The notes below the pieces were generated by a model that was given only the letters and a program-made list of their open reading frames with translations, ran no database searches and was not told the DNA's origin. From positions 2,480,001 to 2,544,000 of the forward strand of contig NZ_CP005286.1 in assembly GCF_000819445.1 (NCBI RefSeq): DNA of 64,000 nucleotides. Direction: 5' to 3'. Positions 35,113 to 42,643 of this stretch are shown piece after piece; position 1 is the first letter of the stretch; each line of letters opens with the position of its first letter. A program made the position numbers and the translations under genes. The stretch is from Corynebacterium humireducens NBRC 106098 = DSM 45392 (GTDB taxonomy: Bacteria > Actinomycetota > Actinomycetes > Mycobacteriales > Mycobacteriaceae).

Positions 35113-35634
35113 CTAACAGTAGGCGTTCTTCGCGGCGGCCTCGATGATGGCCGTCACGTCTTCCACGGACTTGTCCGTCCGTCCCTGGCTCACCAGCTGG
35201 CCGGCGACCGCGGGAACGGTCGCACGGCCGAACTCGCTGTCGTCGTCATTGCACACGATGGCGGCGGTGCCGATGAGCTGGCTCTCGACGCCCTCGACGT
35301 CGATGCCCTCGTCGGTGAGTTCGCCCAGGAACTGGACGTCCTCGGGGGTGCGGGGCATCCCGGGCTCGGGGATCTCGTCGATCTCCCGGGCGCCCTGGTC
35401 CTGCGGGCCCGGGTCGGCGGCCCGGGGACGGCCGGGGGCCGCGTCCCTGCCTGCCGACGCCGCGCCGTCCCCGTCGCTGTCCTCCGTGCGCGTCTCCCGC
35501 GGTGCCCGCTCGAGCGGGGCGATGGACGTCGGGGTGGAGTCGTTGTCGTCCACCGTGGCGTCACCGCAGGCGGTGAGGGTGAGCGCGCCGATCAGGAGGG
35601 CGGCGAGCAGGCCGGACCTGGCCGGTGTGCGCAT
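35113..35634 (-). CDS. DUF732-type lipoprotein
   Basis: A 173-residue secreted lipoprotein with lipobox L-T-A-C23-G, a disordered, charged Ser/Asp/Pro/Arg-rich linker (~25-95) and a small C-terminal domain (~98-173) containing F-L-G-E-L-T-D-E-G-I-D and two cysteines (I-V-C-N and the terminal Tyr-Cys). This pattern fits DUF732 proteins found near mycolyltransferase genes in actinobacteria. It lies 2 bp after the mycolyltransferase gene and 15 bp before the cutinase gene, so it belongs to the same operon. Function unknown. Confidence 0.75.
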   Translation of the reverse strand: MRTPARSGLLAALLIGALTLTACGDATVDDNDSTPTSIAPLERAPRETRTEDSDGDGAASAGRDAAPGRPRAADPGPQDQGAREIDEIPEPGMPRTPEDVQFLGELTDEGIDVEGVESQLIGTAAIVCNDDDSEFGRATVPAVAGQLVSQGRTDKSVEDVTAIIEAAAKNAYC

Positions 35635-35636
35635 GA

Positions 35637-37571
35637 TCAGTTCCGCCCCTCCACGATGCGTCCGTTGAGCTGGCTGATGGTGCCGTTCTGGAAGCGGACG
35701 ACCTCACCGCCGGCCGGGACGTTGGCGTGGTCGGCGGCCGGGTAGCCGAACTCGCCGCCCTCGTAGCCCTTCGTGCCCCAGTGGTCGAAGATGGCACCGT
35801 ACTTGATGTACTTCGCGCCGGTGGCGGCGGACCAGTAGATGTTGCCGTTCTCGAACTCCTGGAACGCTCCGCCGCGGATGATCTTCTCGTCGGAGGTCGG
35901 GAAGCCCAGCTCGGACTCGGCGGTCTTGAGGGAGGCGTACTTCTCGGCGATGGCACCGCGCACCCAGTGGGTCCGGCCGTCCGGGGTGGTGGCGATGACG
36001 CCACGCTGGAACTGCTGGACCTGGCCGCCCTTCACGTTCTGCGGGGCACCGGTCGGGTAGCCCAGGTCGCCGCGCTCGTAGCCGGTGGCGGCCCAGGAGT
36101 TGAACAGTGCCTTCGGGATCTCGCGGGCGCCGGTGGACGGGGTCCAGTAGATGGAGCCGTTCTCGAAGTGGACGTAGCGGCCGACGCCGTCGGGGGTGAC
36201 CCGCTCACCGGTCGTCGGGAAGCCGAGCCAGGAGGCGGGGCCGCCGATGTGGTGGTAGCGGGCGTTGATGGCGCCGTACAGGGCGTGGGCACCGGTGTCC
36301 GGGGACCAGTAGGCGACGCCGTTGCGGAAGTCCTGGCGCATGCCGTCCTCGACCGGGTACTCGTTGGTCACGCAGGAGCCGATGACGCCGGACTGGGTGG
36401 CGGCGGCGATGGCGCCGACGGTGATGCAGTCCGTGCCGCGGTCCTCGCGGGAGAGCTGCATGGCGTTGGCCATGTGCGGCCAGGCCTGGGACATCTCGAA
36501 CTGCCAGTACGGCCAGGCGTGGACGCCGGAGGGGCGGAAGTGGACGACCGGCTCGACGCCGACCTTGCGGGCCTCGCGGACGAAGGTCTCGGAGGTCATG
36601 CGGGAGAGGATCTCCAGGCCGATGCCGGCGGGGTTGGCGGGGCCGGTGGCCACGGAGTCGGGGTTGCCGAAGTCGTCCTGGCCGGAGCCGGCGGAGACGT
36701 AGACCTTCATGTCGCGGAGGGCCTCGATGCCCAGCTTCGGGTCGTTGTCGATCCAGGCCTGGTCGCCCGGCTGGCCCCACATGCGGGTGCCGTCGTAGCC
36801 GCCGGCGTCGCGCTGTGCGGCGAGGATGGACTCGGCCATGCCGACGGAGGTGGTGTCCAGGTAGCCGGAGAAGGAGCCCACGAAGGAGAACATGTGCGGG
36901 TTGTGCTGCGCGAGGTTCATCGCGGCGGTGCCGCCCATGGACAGGCCGACGATGGAGCGGGTCTTGCTGGAGCGGAAGCCCTCGTCGAGGATCGGGACGA
37001 GCTCGCGGATGAGGAAGGTCTCCCACTTGTAGTGCTTGCCGTTGTCGGGGCGCTGCCAGTCGGAGTAGAAGGAGGACTCGCCGCCGATCGGCAGGATCAC
37101 GTTGACGTTCTTGTCGGCGTAGAACTGCTCGATGTTGGTCTCGATGGTCCAGCCGGAGTCGTCCTCGCGGGCGCGGAGACCGTCGAGTGCCCAGACCTCG
37201 GGGAAGGTGCGGCCGGGGCTGGAGTGCCAGTCACGGGCGAGGAGGATCTGGACCTGCTGGATCTGGTCCGGCATGGCGGCGGAACGGATGAACAGGGCGA
37301 TGCGGCGGTTGGTGATCCACTCGAGGCGCTCGACCTTCACGCCTGCGGGGAGGTTCGCGATGTCGGGGTACTCGGTGTTGATCGGGGTGCGCTGCGGCGG
37401 GTCGGAGGGACGGATGGAGTCCGAGAGGCTGCTGCCGGAGCTGCCCGGCAGGATGCTCTGCGCCTGGGCGGCGGGTGCCACCGACAGTCCGAGGGCCAGG
37501 GTGGTGGGGAGGACGACGGCGGCGAGCCAGGGGCGGCGGCTCTGCGGGGAACGGGATGCGGTGTCGCGCAT
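35637..37571 (-). CDS. cmtA: corynomycolyltransferase with LGFP repeats (Cop1/CmtA-like)
   Basis: An antigen-85-type esterase that transfers mycolate from trehalose monomycolate to trehalose or arabinogalactan outside the membrane. 644 residues: signal peptide cut near A-Q-A-Q (~38), an alpha/beta hydrolase domain (~50-370) with nucleophile Ser211 in G-L-S-M-G-G and a His in H-A-W-P-Y, then four or five LGFP repeats (~385-640; L-G-F-P-T, L-G-Y-P-T, F-G-Y-P-A), which tether the protein to the cell wall. The ATG at 37571 has AAGGA 8 bases upstream; a longer reading upstream is not needed. This matches PS1/Cop1 of C. glutamicum in layout and length. Confidence 0.93.
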   Translation of the reverse strand: MRDTASRSPQSRRPWLAAVVLPTTLALGLSVAPAAQAQSILPGSSGSSLSDSIRPSDPPQRTPINTEYPDIANLPAGVKVERLEWITNRRIALFIRSAAMPDQIQQVQILLARDWHSSPGRTFPEVWALDGLRAREDDSGWTIETNIEQFYADKNVNVILPIGGESSFYSDWQRPDNGKHYKWETFLIRELVPILDEGFRSSKTRSIVGLSMGGTAAMNLAQHNPHMFSFVGSFSGYLDTTSVGMAESILAAQRDAGGYDGTRMWGQPGDQAWIDNDPKLGIEALRDMKVYVSAGSGQDDFGNPDSVATGPANPAGIGLEILSRMTSETFVREARKVGVEPVVHFRPSGVHAWPYWQFEMSQAWPHMANAMQLSREDRGTDCITVGAIAAATQSGVIGSCVTNEYPVEDGMRQDFRNGVAYWSPDTGAHALYGAINARYHHIGGPASWLGFPTTGERVTPDGVGRYVHFENGSIYWTPSTGAREIPKALFNSWAATGYERGDLGYPTGAPQNVKGGQVQQFQRGVIATTPDGRTHWVRGAIAEKYASLKTAESELGFPTSDEKIIRGGAFQEFENGNIYWSAATGAKYIKYGAIFDHWGTKGYEGGEFGYPAADHANVPAGGEVVRFQNGTISQLNGRIVEGRN

Positions 37572-37635
37572 GAGAGGGTCCTTGTGGTGATGGTGTCGTG
37601 GCGGCGTGCGTGGGGTGGGTGTGCGTCCGGCACGT

Positions 37636-37780
37636 CCCCGGGGTTCCCGCCCCGGGGCTGCTTGCCGACGTCCGCCCGTCCCCGGCGTCACACGCCAGGT
37701 CTGTTCAGTTGTTCTCACCGTGGGCTCGTGAGGTTGTGGGACCTCGCCCGGGTCGCGTTCAAGTTTAAGTTGAACTTGAG
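37636..37780 (-). promoter_or_regulatory. cmtA upstream region: inverted repeat and GC hairpin in the leader
   Basis: TCAAGTT (37759-37765) and AACTTGA (37773-37779) form a 7-bp inverted repeat overlapping a TTACCT/TTAAAC promoter candidate on the minus strand, giving a leader of about 190 nt. Downstream, two CCCCGGGG blocks with a 6-nt loop (about 37636-37657) can form a strong hairpin in that leader. The rest of 37572-37813 holds no gene. Confidence 0.4.
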
Positions 37781-37813
37781 ACTTTAGGTAAGGGCACGCC
37801 GACAACGGGGGAG

Positions 37814-37861
37814 AAAAAGTGCACCCCGGGAGGTCGGGGACCTGCCGGGGTGTGGTGCACG
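37814..37861 (-). terminator. terminator of the second mycolyltransferase gene
   Basis: On the minus strand GTGCACC...CCCCGG pairs with CCCGGGGTGCAC, followed directly by TTTTT (37814-37818), 5 bp after the stop. The outer GTGCA/TGCAC stem encloses a second hairpin with a bulge. Confidence 0.75.
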
Positions 37862-37865
37862 CTGG

Positions 37866-38894
37866 TTACCAGGCGTTCATCACGTCGAGGACGCGCGGCT
37901 TGGTCTTGTGCAGCTGGTAGCCGAACTGGTTCCAGTTGTGGATGCCGGTCAGCGGGTAGTCGGCGGTCACGTTGAGGCCGGTGGCACGGGCCTTGACCTC
38001 CCACAGGCGGGTGGAGACACCGGCCAGCATCTCCAGCGGGGTGGCGGAGAGCTTGAGGTTCATCGGGTAGTTGGCGTCCTCCGGACCCCAGAAACCGGTG
38101 GCGGCGGAGATGTAGACGTCCTTGCCGCGCAGGCCCTCCATGTTGAGGAACGGGTCGTTCTCGAAACGGCGCGGGTTGATCACGGTGCCGTACATGGCGT
38201 TGACGTTGAAGCCGCCGGCGTCGAGAAGCGCGACACGCATGAGGGTCTGCATGCCCGGCATGGTCTGGGTCAGGTAGCCGGACCAGGACAGGGCCTGACG
38301 GAACTGTCCCGGGTGCTTCGCGGCGATGTTCAGGGCCGCGGTGCCGCCCATGGACAGGCCGGCGATGGAGTTGTTGTCCGGTGCGACGCCGAAGTGCTGC
38401 GCCAGGTAGCCCGGCAGCTCAGAGGTGAGGAAGGTCTCCCACTGGTAGGTGACCGGGTTGTTCAGGTCGTAGGTCGCCGGGTGCTCCCAGTCCGCGTAGA
38501 AGGAACCTGCACCACCGACCGGCATGACCAGGGTGATGTTGGAGTCGACGTAGAGCGCCGGGGCGTTGACGTCGACGGTCCAGGCGTTCGCGTGGTTGGT
38601 GGCACGCAGGCCGTCGAGCAGGTAGAAACCTGCGTTGCCGCCGCGGGCGGCGGGCTGGACCTGGACGGTGATGTTCGCGCCGGTCGACGGGGACCAGACG
38701 TCGCAGCGCTGGACCCAGTACTGGACGGGGTCCCACTCGCAGTGGCCGGTGGCGTCGGGGCGCAGCCACCCGCGGTTGTCTGCATGGGCGGTACCCACGC
38801 CACCTGCGACCATGACGGTCAGGGCGGTGGCGAAGGCGACCAGGGCCGCAATGATTCTCCTGCTCACGCTGCGGGCTCCGGTGATGACGGACAT
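37866..38894 (-). CDS. cmtB: corynomycolyltransferase (antigen 85-like, CmtB-like)
   Basis: A 342-residue secreted mycolyltransferase without LGFP repeats. Signal peptide cut after T-A-H-A (~38), catalytic Ser181 in A-G-L-S-M-G-G, acidic residue probably in the E-N-D-P-F region and His in T-G-I-H-N-W. Two cysteines (H-C-E-W, R-C-D-V-W) near the N terminus may form a disulfide. GAGGAG precedes the ATG. It has its own terminator and a 163-bp upstream gap with a TAGAGT -10 candidate, so it is a separate unit beside cmtA. Substrate preference (trehalose dimycolate versus arabinogalactan mycolation) cannot be read. Confidence 0.92.
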   Translation of the reverse strand: MSVITGARSVSRRIIAALVAFATALTVMVAGGVGTAHADNRGWLRPDATGHCEWDPVQYWVQRCDVWSPSTGANITVQVQPAARGGNAGFYLLDGLRATNHANAWTVDVNAPALYVDSNITLVMPVGGAGSFYADWEHPATYDLNNPVTYQWETFLTSELPGYLAQHFGVAPDNNSIAGLSMGGTAALNIAAKHPGQFRQALSWSGYLTQTMPGMQTLMRVALLDAGGFNVNAMYGTVINPRRFENDPFLNMEGLRGKDVYISAATGFWGPEDANYPMNLKLSATPLEMLAGVSTRLWEVKARATGLNVTADYPLTGIHNWNQFGYQLHKTKPRVLDVMNAW

Positions 38895-39057
38895 GGTTCT
38901 CCTCGGCTTGGCGTTTCTTCTACGGGACTATCGGCCCTGCCTGCCGGCTCGTTACCTGACCGCGCAGCCCTGACAGCATCCCTGCTGCGAGACACTCTAG
39001 AACAAAAGATAAAGAAAAGCTCACCCCTTCGTTATCTTTCTGTGACTATTTCGCGTC

Positions 39058-41028
39058 TCACCTGGGACGTTCGGGGGAAATATTCATTTCCCACGCAACA
39101 CGGATTCCGGGGTCCGCGGGCCCGAACTCCTCGATGACCTCCTCCGGGGCGAGGCTGATCTCCAGCGAGCGGCCGTCGGTGAGCGCGAAGCGGATGTTCG
39201 CCAGGAAACGGCTCACACTCATCGGCTCCCGGTAGGAGGCCAGCAGCTCCGCCACCGCCGGGGTCTGCAGCGCCTCCCGGGCGCGGGCGGTCTCCTCCCG
39301 GTCGTACCACTCGGGCACGAACTCCGGGACGATCGACGTGTCCGCGGCCTGCCAGGACCACGGCAGCCACTTGTCGTGGCCCACGCGGGCGTCGGGGTCA
39401 CGCGGCTGGCGGGCGGCCAGCGGCGTCGTCAGTCCGACGGTGTCGAGCACGCGCATCTCCAGCGGCGCATTCATGCTGGTCATGCCCAGGTTGATGTGGT
39501 ACACCGTCGGCGGCTGGCCCGCCAGGCCGGAGGGGTCCCCGGCGGCGAGCTCCCGCGGGATGCGCGGGGAGGTGATCCACGAGAACTCCTCCTCGTTGAG
39601 CAGGATCATCGACATCATGGCGGTGTCCTCCGCCATCGCCCGCTCCATGACCTCCGGGTAGTGGTTCATGGCCTTCGCGGTGAGGAAGTCACTCGCGTAC
39701 CTCGGCGGATCGTGCTGCTCGCGGAAGGTGGCGTACGTCCAGAAGTCACGCTCGTCGACGATGCCGAGCTCCTCGTAGTCGGTCTCCCAGTCGACGGGGT
39801 GACCGGTGATGGTCGTGCTGGCGGCCCACCAGCCCACGCCGATGAGGCCGACGGCGGCGAGCAGGTCGATGCGCGGACGGGTCACCCGCAGGTCCGACAG
39901 CGGCACCACGGCGACCGGCAGCAGCAGGGCGAACAGCGGCAGCAGGAGCATGCGCCCGTGCATGAAGTCGCCGCCGACCCGCAGCACGTAGAGCACGTGG
40001 ATGAACCCGGCCAGCAGCACCAGAGCGATGGCCGCCTCCGGGGAACGTAGGCGGGCCAGCCCCCGCGGGGCGGTGTCCGGGTCGGCCGGGGTGGAGGGGC
40101 ACGTCGACAGGCGCCACAGGGTGACGGCGCCCAGGGTCACGGCCAGCGCCAGCGCCACCCACAGCCAGTACGGGTCGGTGAGGTCCCGGACGTAGTTCCA
40201 GCCGTCGGCCCACTCGGAGTCACCCGCGGACTTCGCGACGGCCGTGTGCGGCGTGAGCAGCCCGTAGTAGCCCATGCGGAAGATCTGGTAGCCCGTCGGC
40301 ACCGGCAGGGCCACCGCCAGGATGAGCGCCCGCTCCCGCCACGTCGCCGCGGCGAGCAGCAGGAGCAGCCCGGCCAGGCCGCCGTACAGCGCCAGCTCGG
40401 GGCGGACCAGCCAGGACAGGCCCGTCCAGAAGGCCAGCGCCCAGGTGGCCCAGCCCGTTCCGGTGCGCTGCGCCCAGCCCACGAGCAGCGCCCACAGCCC
40501 GGCGATCCACAGCAGGCTGAGACCCCACTCGAGGCCGGAGGTGGCGAAGTCCCGCGCCGGCGGCAGGGCCAGGTAGATCAGTCCGCCGACGGGCAGCAGC
40601 AGGAGGGCGGGGCGACGCCGGTACAGGAGCGTCGTGCCCCACGCGGCGATGCCCAGGGCCGCGGTGGTGAACAGCAGCGCCAGCCACATGGCGATGTCCT
40701 CGAGGCGGGCGTCGGTGACCCGCGCCCCGAGGTAGATGAGGTACTGCCAGAGGGTGGAGGTGTTGGCCTCGACGCGCTCCCCCGCGTTGAACACCGGGCC
40801 GTTGCCGGCGAGGAGGTTGCGCACGGTGCGCAGGACGATGAGGCCGTCGTCGCTCATCCAGCGACGGCGCCAACCGCCGGTGAACGCCAGGACGGCGACG
40901 AGCACGGCGGCGCCCGCCCCGGTCCACACCGTGAGCGAACGCGTCGTGGACGGTGATGTGCTGGCCCTCCGGTGGCGGCTACTCCCCGTTCGTGCAGGTT
41001 GACCGGACACCCCGGCAGCTGTGGTCAT
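39058..41028 (-). CDS. aftB: AftB terminal beta-(1->2)-arabinofuranosyltransferase
   Basis: Adds the terminal arabinofuranose, the site of mycolate attachment, from decaprenyl-phosphoryl-arabinose. A 656-residue GT-C enzyme: basic N terminus, TM1 (~35-50), a first loop with W-M-S-D-D-G-L-I-V-L-R-T (acidic D-D pair typical of GT-C), ten or so helices to ~430 and a soluble C-terminal domain of about 225 residues. G-E-R-V-E-A-N-T-S-T-L-W follows the first loop as in Rv3805c. It sits between cmtB and ubiA exactly as Rv3805c lies between fbpA and Rv3806c. Confidence 0.92.
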   Translation of the reverse strand: MTTAAGVSGQPARTGSSRHRRASTSPSTTRSLTVWTGAGAAVLVAVLAFTGGWRRRWMSDDGLIVLRTVRNLLAGNGPVFNAGERVEANTSTLWQYLIYLGARVTDARLEDIAMWLALLFTTAALGIAAWGTTLLYRRRPALLLLPVGGLIYLALPPARDFATSGLEWGLSLLWIAGLWALLVGWAQRTGTGWATWALAFWTGLSWLVRPELALYGGLAGLLLLLAAATWRERALILAVALPVPTGYQIFRMGYYGLLTPHTAVAKSAGDSEWADGWNYVRDLTDPYWLWVALALAVTLGAVTLWRLSTCPSTPADPDTAPRGLARLRSPEAAIALVLLAGFIHVLYVLRVGGDFMHGRMLLLPLFALLLPVAVVPLSDLRVTRPRIDLLAAVGLIGVGWWAASTTITGHPVDWETDYEELGIVDERDFWTYATFREQHDPPRYASDFLTAKAMNHYPEVMERAMAEDTAMMSMILLNEEEFSWITSPRIPRELAAGDPSGLAGQPPTVYHINLGMTSMNAPLEMRVLDTVGLTTPLAARQPRDPDARVGHDKWLPWSWQAADTSIVPEFVPEWYDREETARAREALQTPAVAELLASYREPMSVSRFLANIRFALTDGRSLEISLAPEEVIEEFGPADPGIRVAWEMNISPERPR

Positions 41029-41101
41029 GCGGCAGATGTTAGCAGGGGGACGGGTGGGCCCCGGGGACCGGCGGCAGCGGGCGGCTCCCCCGGAATCAGA
41101 G

Positions 41102-41133
41102 GACCCCCGGGACCTGTTCCGGTCCCGGGGGTC
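41102..41133 (-). terminator. perfect GC hairpin between ubiA and aftB
   Basis: GACCCCCGGGACC (41102-41114) and GGTCCCGGGGGTC (41121-41133) are 13-bp perfect arms with a 6-nt loop, 14 bp after the ubiA stop. There is no T-run. It could attenuate or protect the mRNA before aftB. Confidence 0.55.
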
Positions 41134-41147
41134 GCGTCACGTGGCAG

Positions 41148-42143
41148 CTAGATCGCCGGCACGAGATACACCGCGAAGACGATGCACAGGATCCACAGCA
41201 CGGCCAGCAGCTGCAGGACACGGTCCGACAGAGCCATCTCGTCCGGGGCACCACCGGCGCCGCGGTCGACGTCGGCGGCGTAGCGCAGGATCGCGATGGT
41301 GAACGGCACCATGGAGATCTGGTACCAGACGCCGGCCATGCCCTCGACGGCGTTGGAGAGCTGGAAACCCCACAGGGCGTAGCTCATGACGACGGCGGTG
41401 GCGGCCAGCGTCCACACGAAACGCAGGTACGTGGCGGTGTAACCCTGCAGGGAGCGGCGGATCTTCTTGCCGGTGCGCTCGGCGAGCTGCAGCTCGGCGT
41501 AGCGCTTGCCGGAGGCCATGAACAGCGAACCGAAGGCGGCGACCAGCAGGAACCACTGGGACAGCTCGATGCCGGCGGCGACGCCACCGGCCATGGCGCG
41601 GAGCATGAAACCGGAGGAGACCAGCGCGATGTCGATCACCGGCAGGTGCTTCCAGCCGAAGCAGTAGCCCAGCTGGAGGGCGATGTACACGGACACGACG
41701 GCGGCCAGGCCCCAGCCGGAGGAGGCCAGGAAGGACAGGCCGACGGCGGCCACGATGAGGATGACCGCCATGGCGTACGCCAGGTTGACCGGCAGCATGC
41801 CGGAGGCGATCGGGCGGAAGCGCTTGGTGGGGTGCTCGCGGTCGGCCTCGACGTCGCGGGCGTCGTTGACCAGGTAGATCGAGGACGCCGCGAGGCAGAA
41901 GACGACGAAGGCGAGGAGGACGTCGAGAAGCGTGCGTCCGTCGGTAAGCGCCTCGGCGCCGGCGGCCGCGGGGGCGGCGACGACGAGGACGTTCTTCACC
42001 CACTGCTTCGGGCGCAGCGCCTTGATCATGGCGTCCGGCAGGCTCTTCGGCGGGCGGCGCTTACGGGTGTTGTCGAGTCCCTCGGTGTGCGGCTCGGGGT
42101 AGAAGATGCCGGTCCGCTCCTCGACCTGGTGTTCCTCGGTCAC
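41148..42143 (-). CDS. ubiA: decaprenyl-phosphate 5-phosphoribosyltransferase (UbiA family)
   Basis: Joins phosphoribosyl pyrophosphate to decaprenyl phosphate, the first step of decaprenyl-phosphoryl-arabinose supply. 331 residues with about nine helices and the UbiA prenyl-phosphate site Y-L-V-N-D-A-R-D-V-E-A-D (N-D-x2-D-x3-D) at about residue 92, then the second polar loop G-K-R-Y-A-E-L. The long N-terminal tail (~45 residues) is cytosolic. The ATG overlaps the stop of the PAP2 gene (4 bp), so the phosphoribosyl-lipid synthase and its candidate phosphatase are coupled, as in Rv3807c-Rv3806c. Confidence 0.95.
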   Translation of the reverse strand: MTEEHQVEERTGIFYPEPHTEGLDNTRKRRPPKSLPDAMIKALRPKQWVKNVLVVAAPAAAGAEALTDGRTLLDVLLAFVVFCLAASSIYLVNDARDVEADREHPTKRFRPIASGMLPVNLAYAMAVILIVAAVGLSFLASSGWGLAAVVSVYIALQLGYCFGWKHLPVIDIALVSSGFMLRAMAGGVAAGIELSQWFLLVAAFGSLFMASGKRYAELQLAERTGKKIRRSLQGYTATYLRFVWTLAATAVVMSYALWGFQLSNAVEGMAGVWYQISMVPFTIAILRYAADVDRGAGGAPDEMALSDRVLQLLAVLWILCIVFAVYLVPAI

Positions 42144-42643
42144 GCGCTCTTCCTCTCGATTGCGGTGATCACCTTCGCGGTGGTGGCCCCGAGCACGGCA
42201 CCCGCGAGGGTGTCGGTCGGGTAGTGGACTCCCAGAACCATACGCGACAACATCATCACCGGAACCCCGACGAGCGGCAGCTTCGAGCCGCTGAGGTCCG
42301 CCAGGCTGACGAGCGCCGCGGTGGTGGAGGTCGCGTGCGAGGACGGGAAGGACAGCCGCGAGGGCGTGCCGACGCCCACCCGGATCCGCTCGTCATGCGG
42401 TCGGGTGCGACGCACGATGCGTTTGATCACCACTGATGCGGCGTGCGACGTGAAGGCGGAGGCCCCCAACGCCAGCCACTGGCGACGCCGCCCACTGTCG
42501 ACGGCCGCGCCCGCCCCCGCCAGGGCGAACCAGCCGAGGGCGTGCTCGCCGAAATGGGACAGCACGGTTGCGGCAGGAATCACACCCGGTCGGTCGACGA
42601 GTGCGTCCTGCACCCGGACCAGAAGGTCCACCTCGCGGCTCAT
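42140..42643 (-). CDS. PAP2 phosphatase, Rv3807c-like (decaprenyl-phosphoribose phosphatase)
   Basis: A 167-residue membrane phosphatase with the three PAP2 signatures: K-R-I-V-R-R-T-R-P (KxxxxxxRP), the central P-S-S-H-A-T (PSGH-type), and the third motif S-R-M-V-L-G-V-H-Y-P-T-D (SRx5HxxxD). It is expected to remove the 5-phosphate from decaprenyl-phosphoryl-5-phosphoribose before epimerisation. The start (ATG 42643) overlaps the glfT2 stop, and its stop overlaps ubiA, so three genes are translationally chained. The substrate is inferred from linkage. Confidence 0.88.
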   Translation of the reverse strand: MSREVDLLVRVQDALVDRPGVIPAATVLSHFGEHALGWFALAGAGAAVDSGRRRQWLALGASAFTSHAASVVIKRIVRRTRPHDERIRVGVGTPSRLSFPSSHATSTTAALVSLADLSGSKLPLVGVPVMMLSRMVLGVHYPTDTLAGAVLGATTAKVITAIERKSA

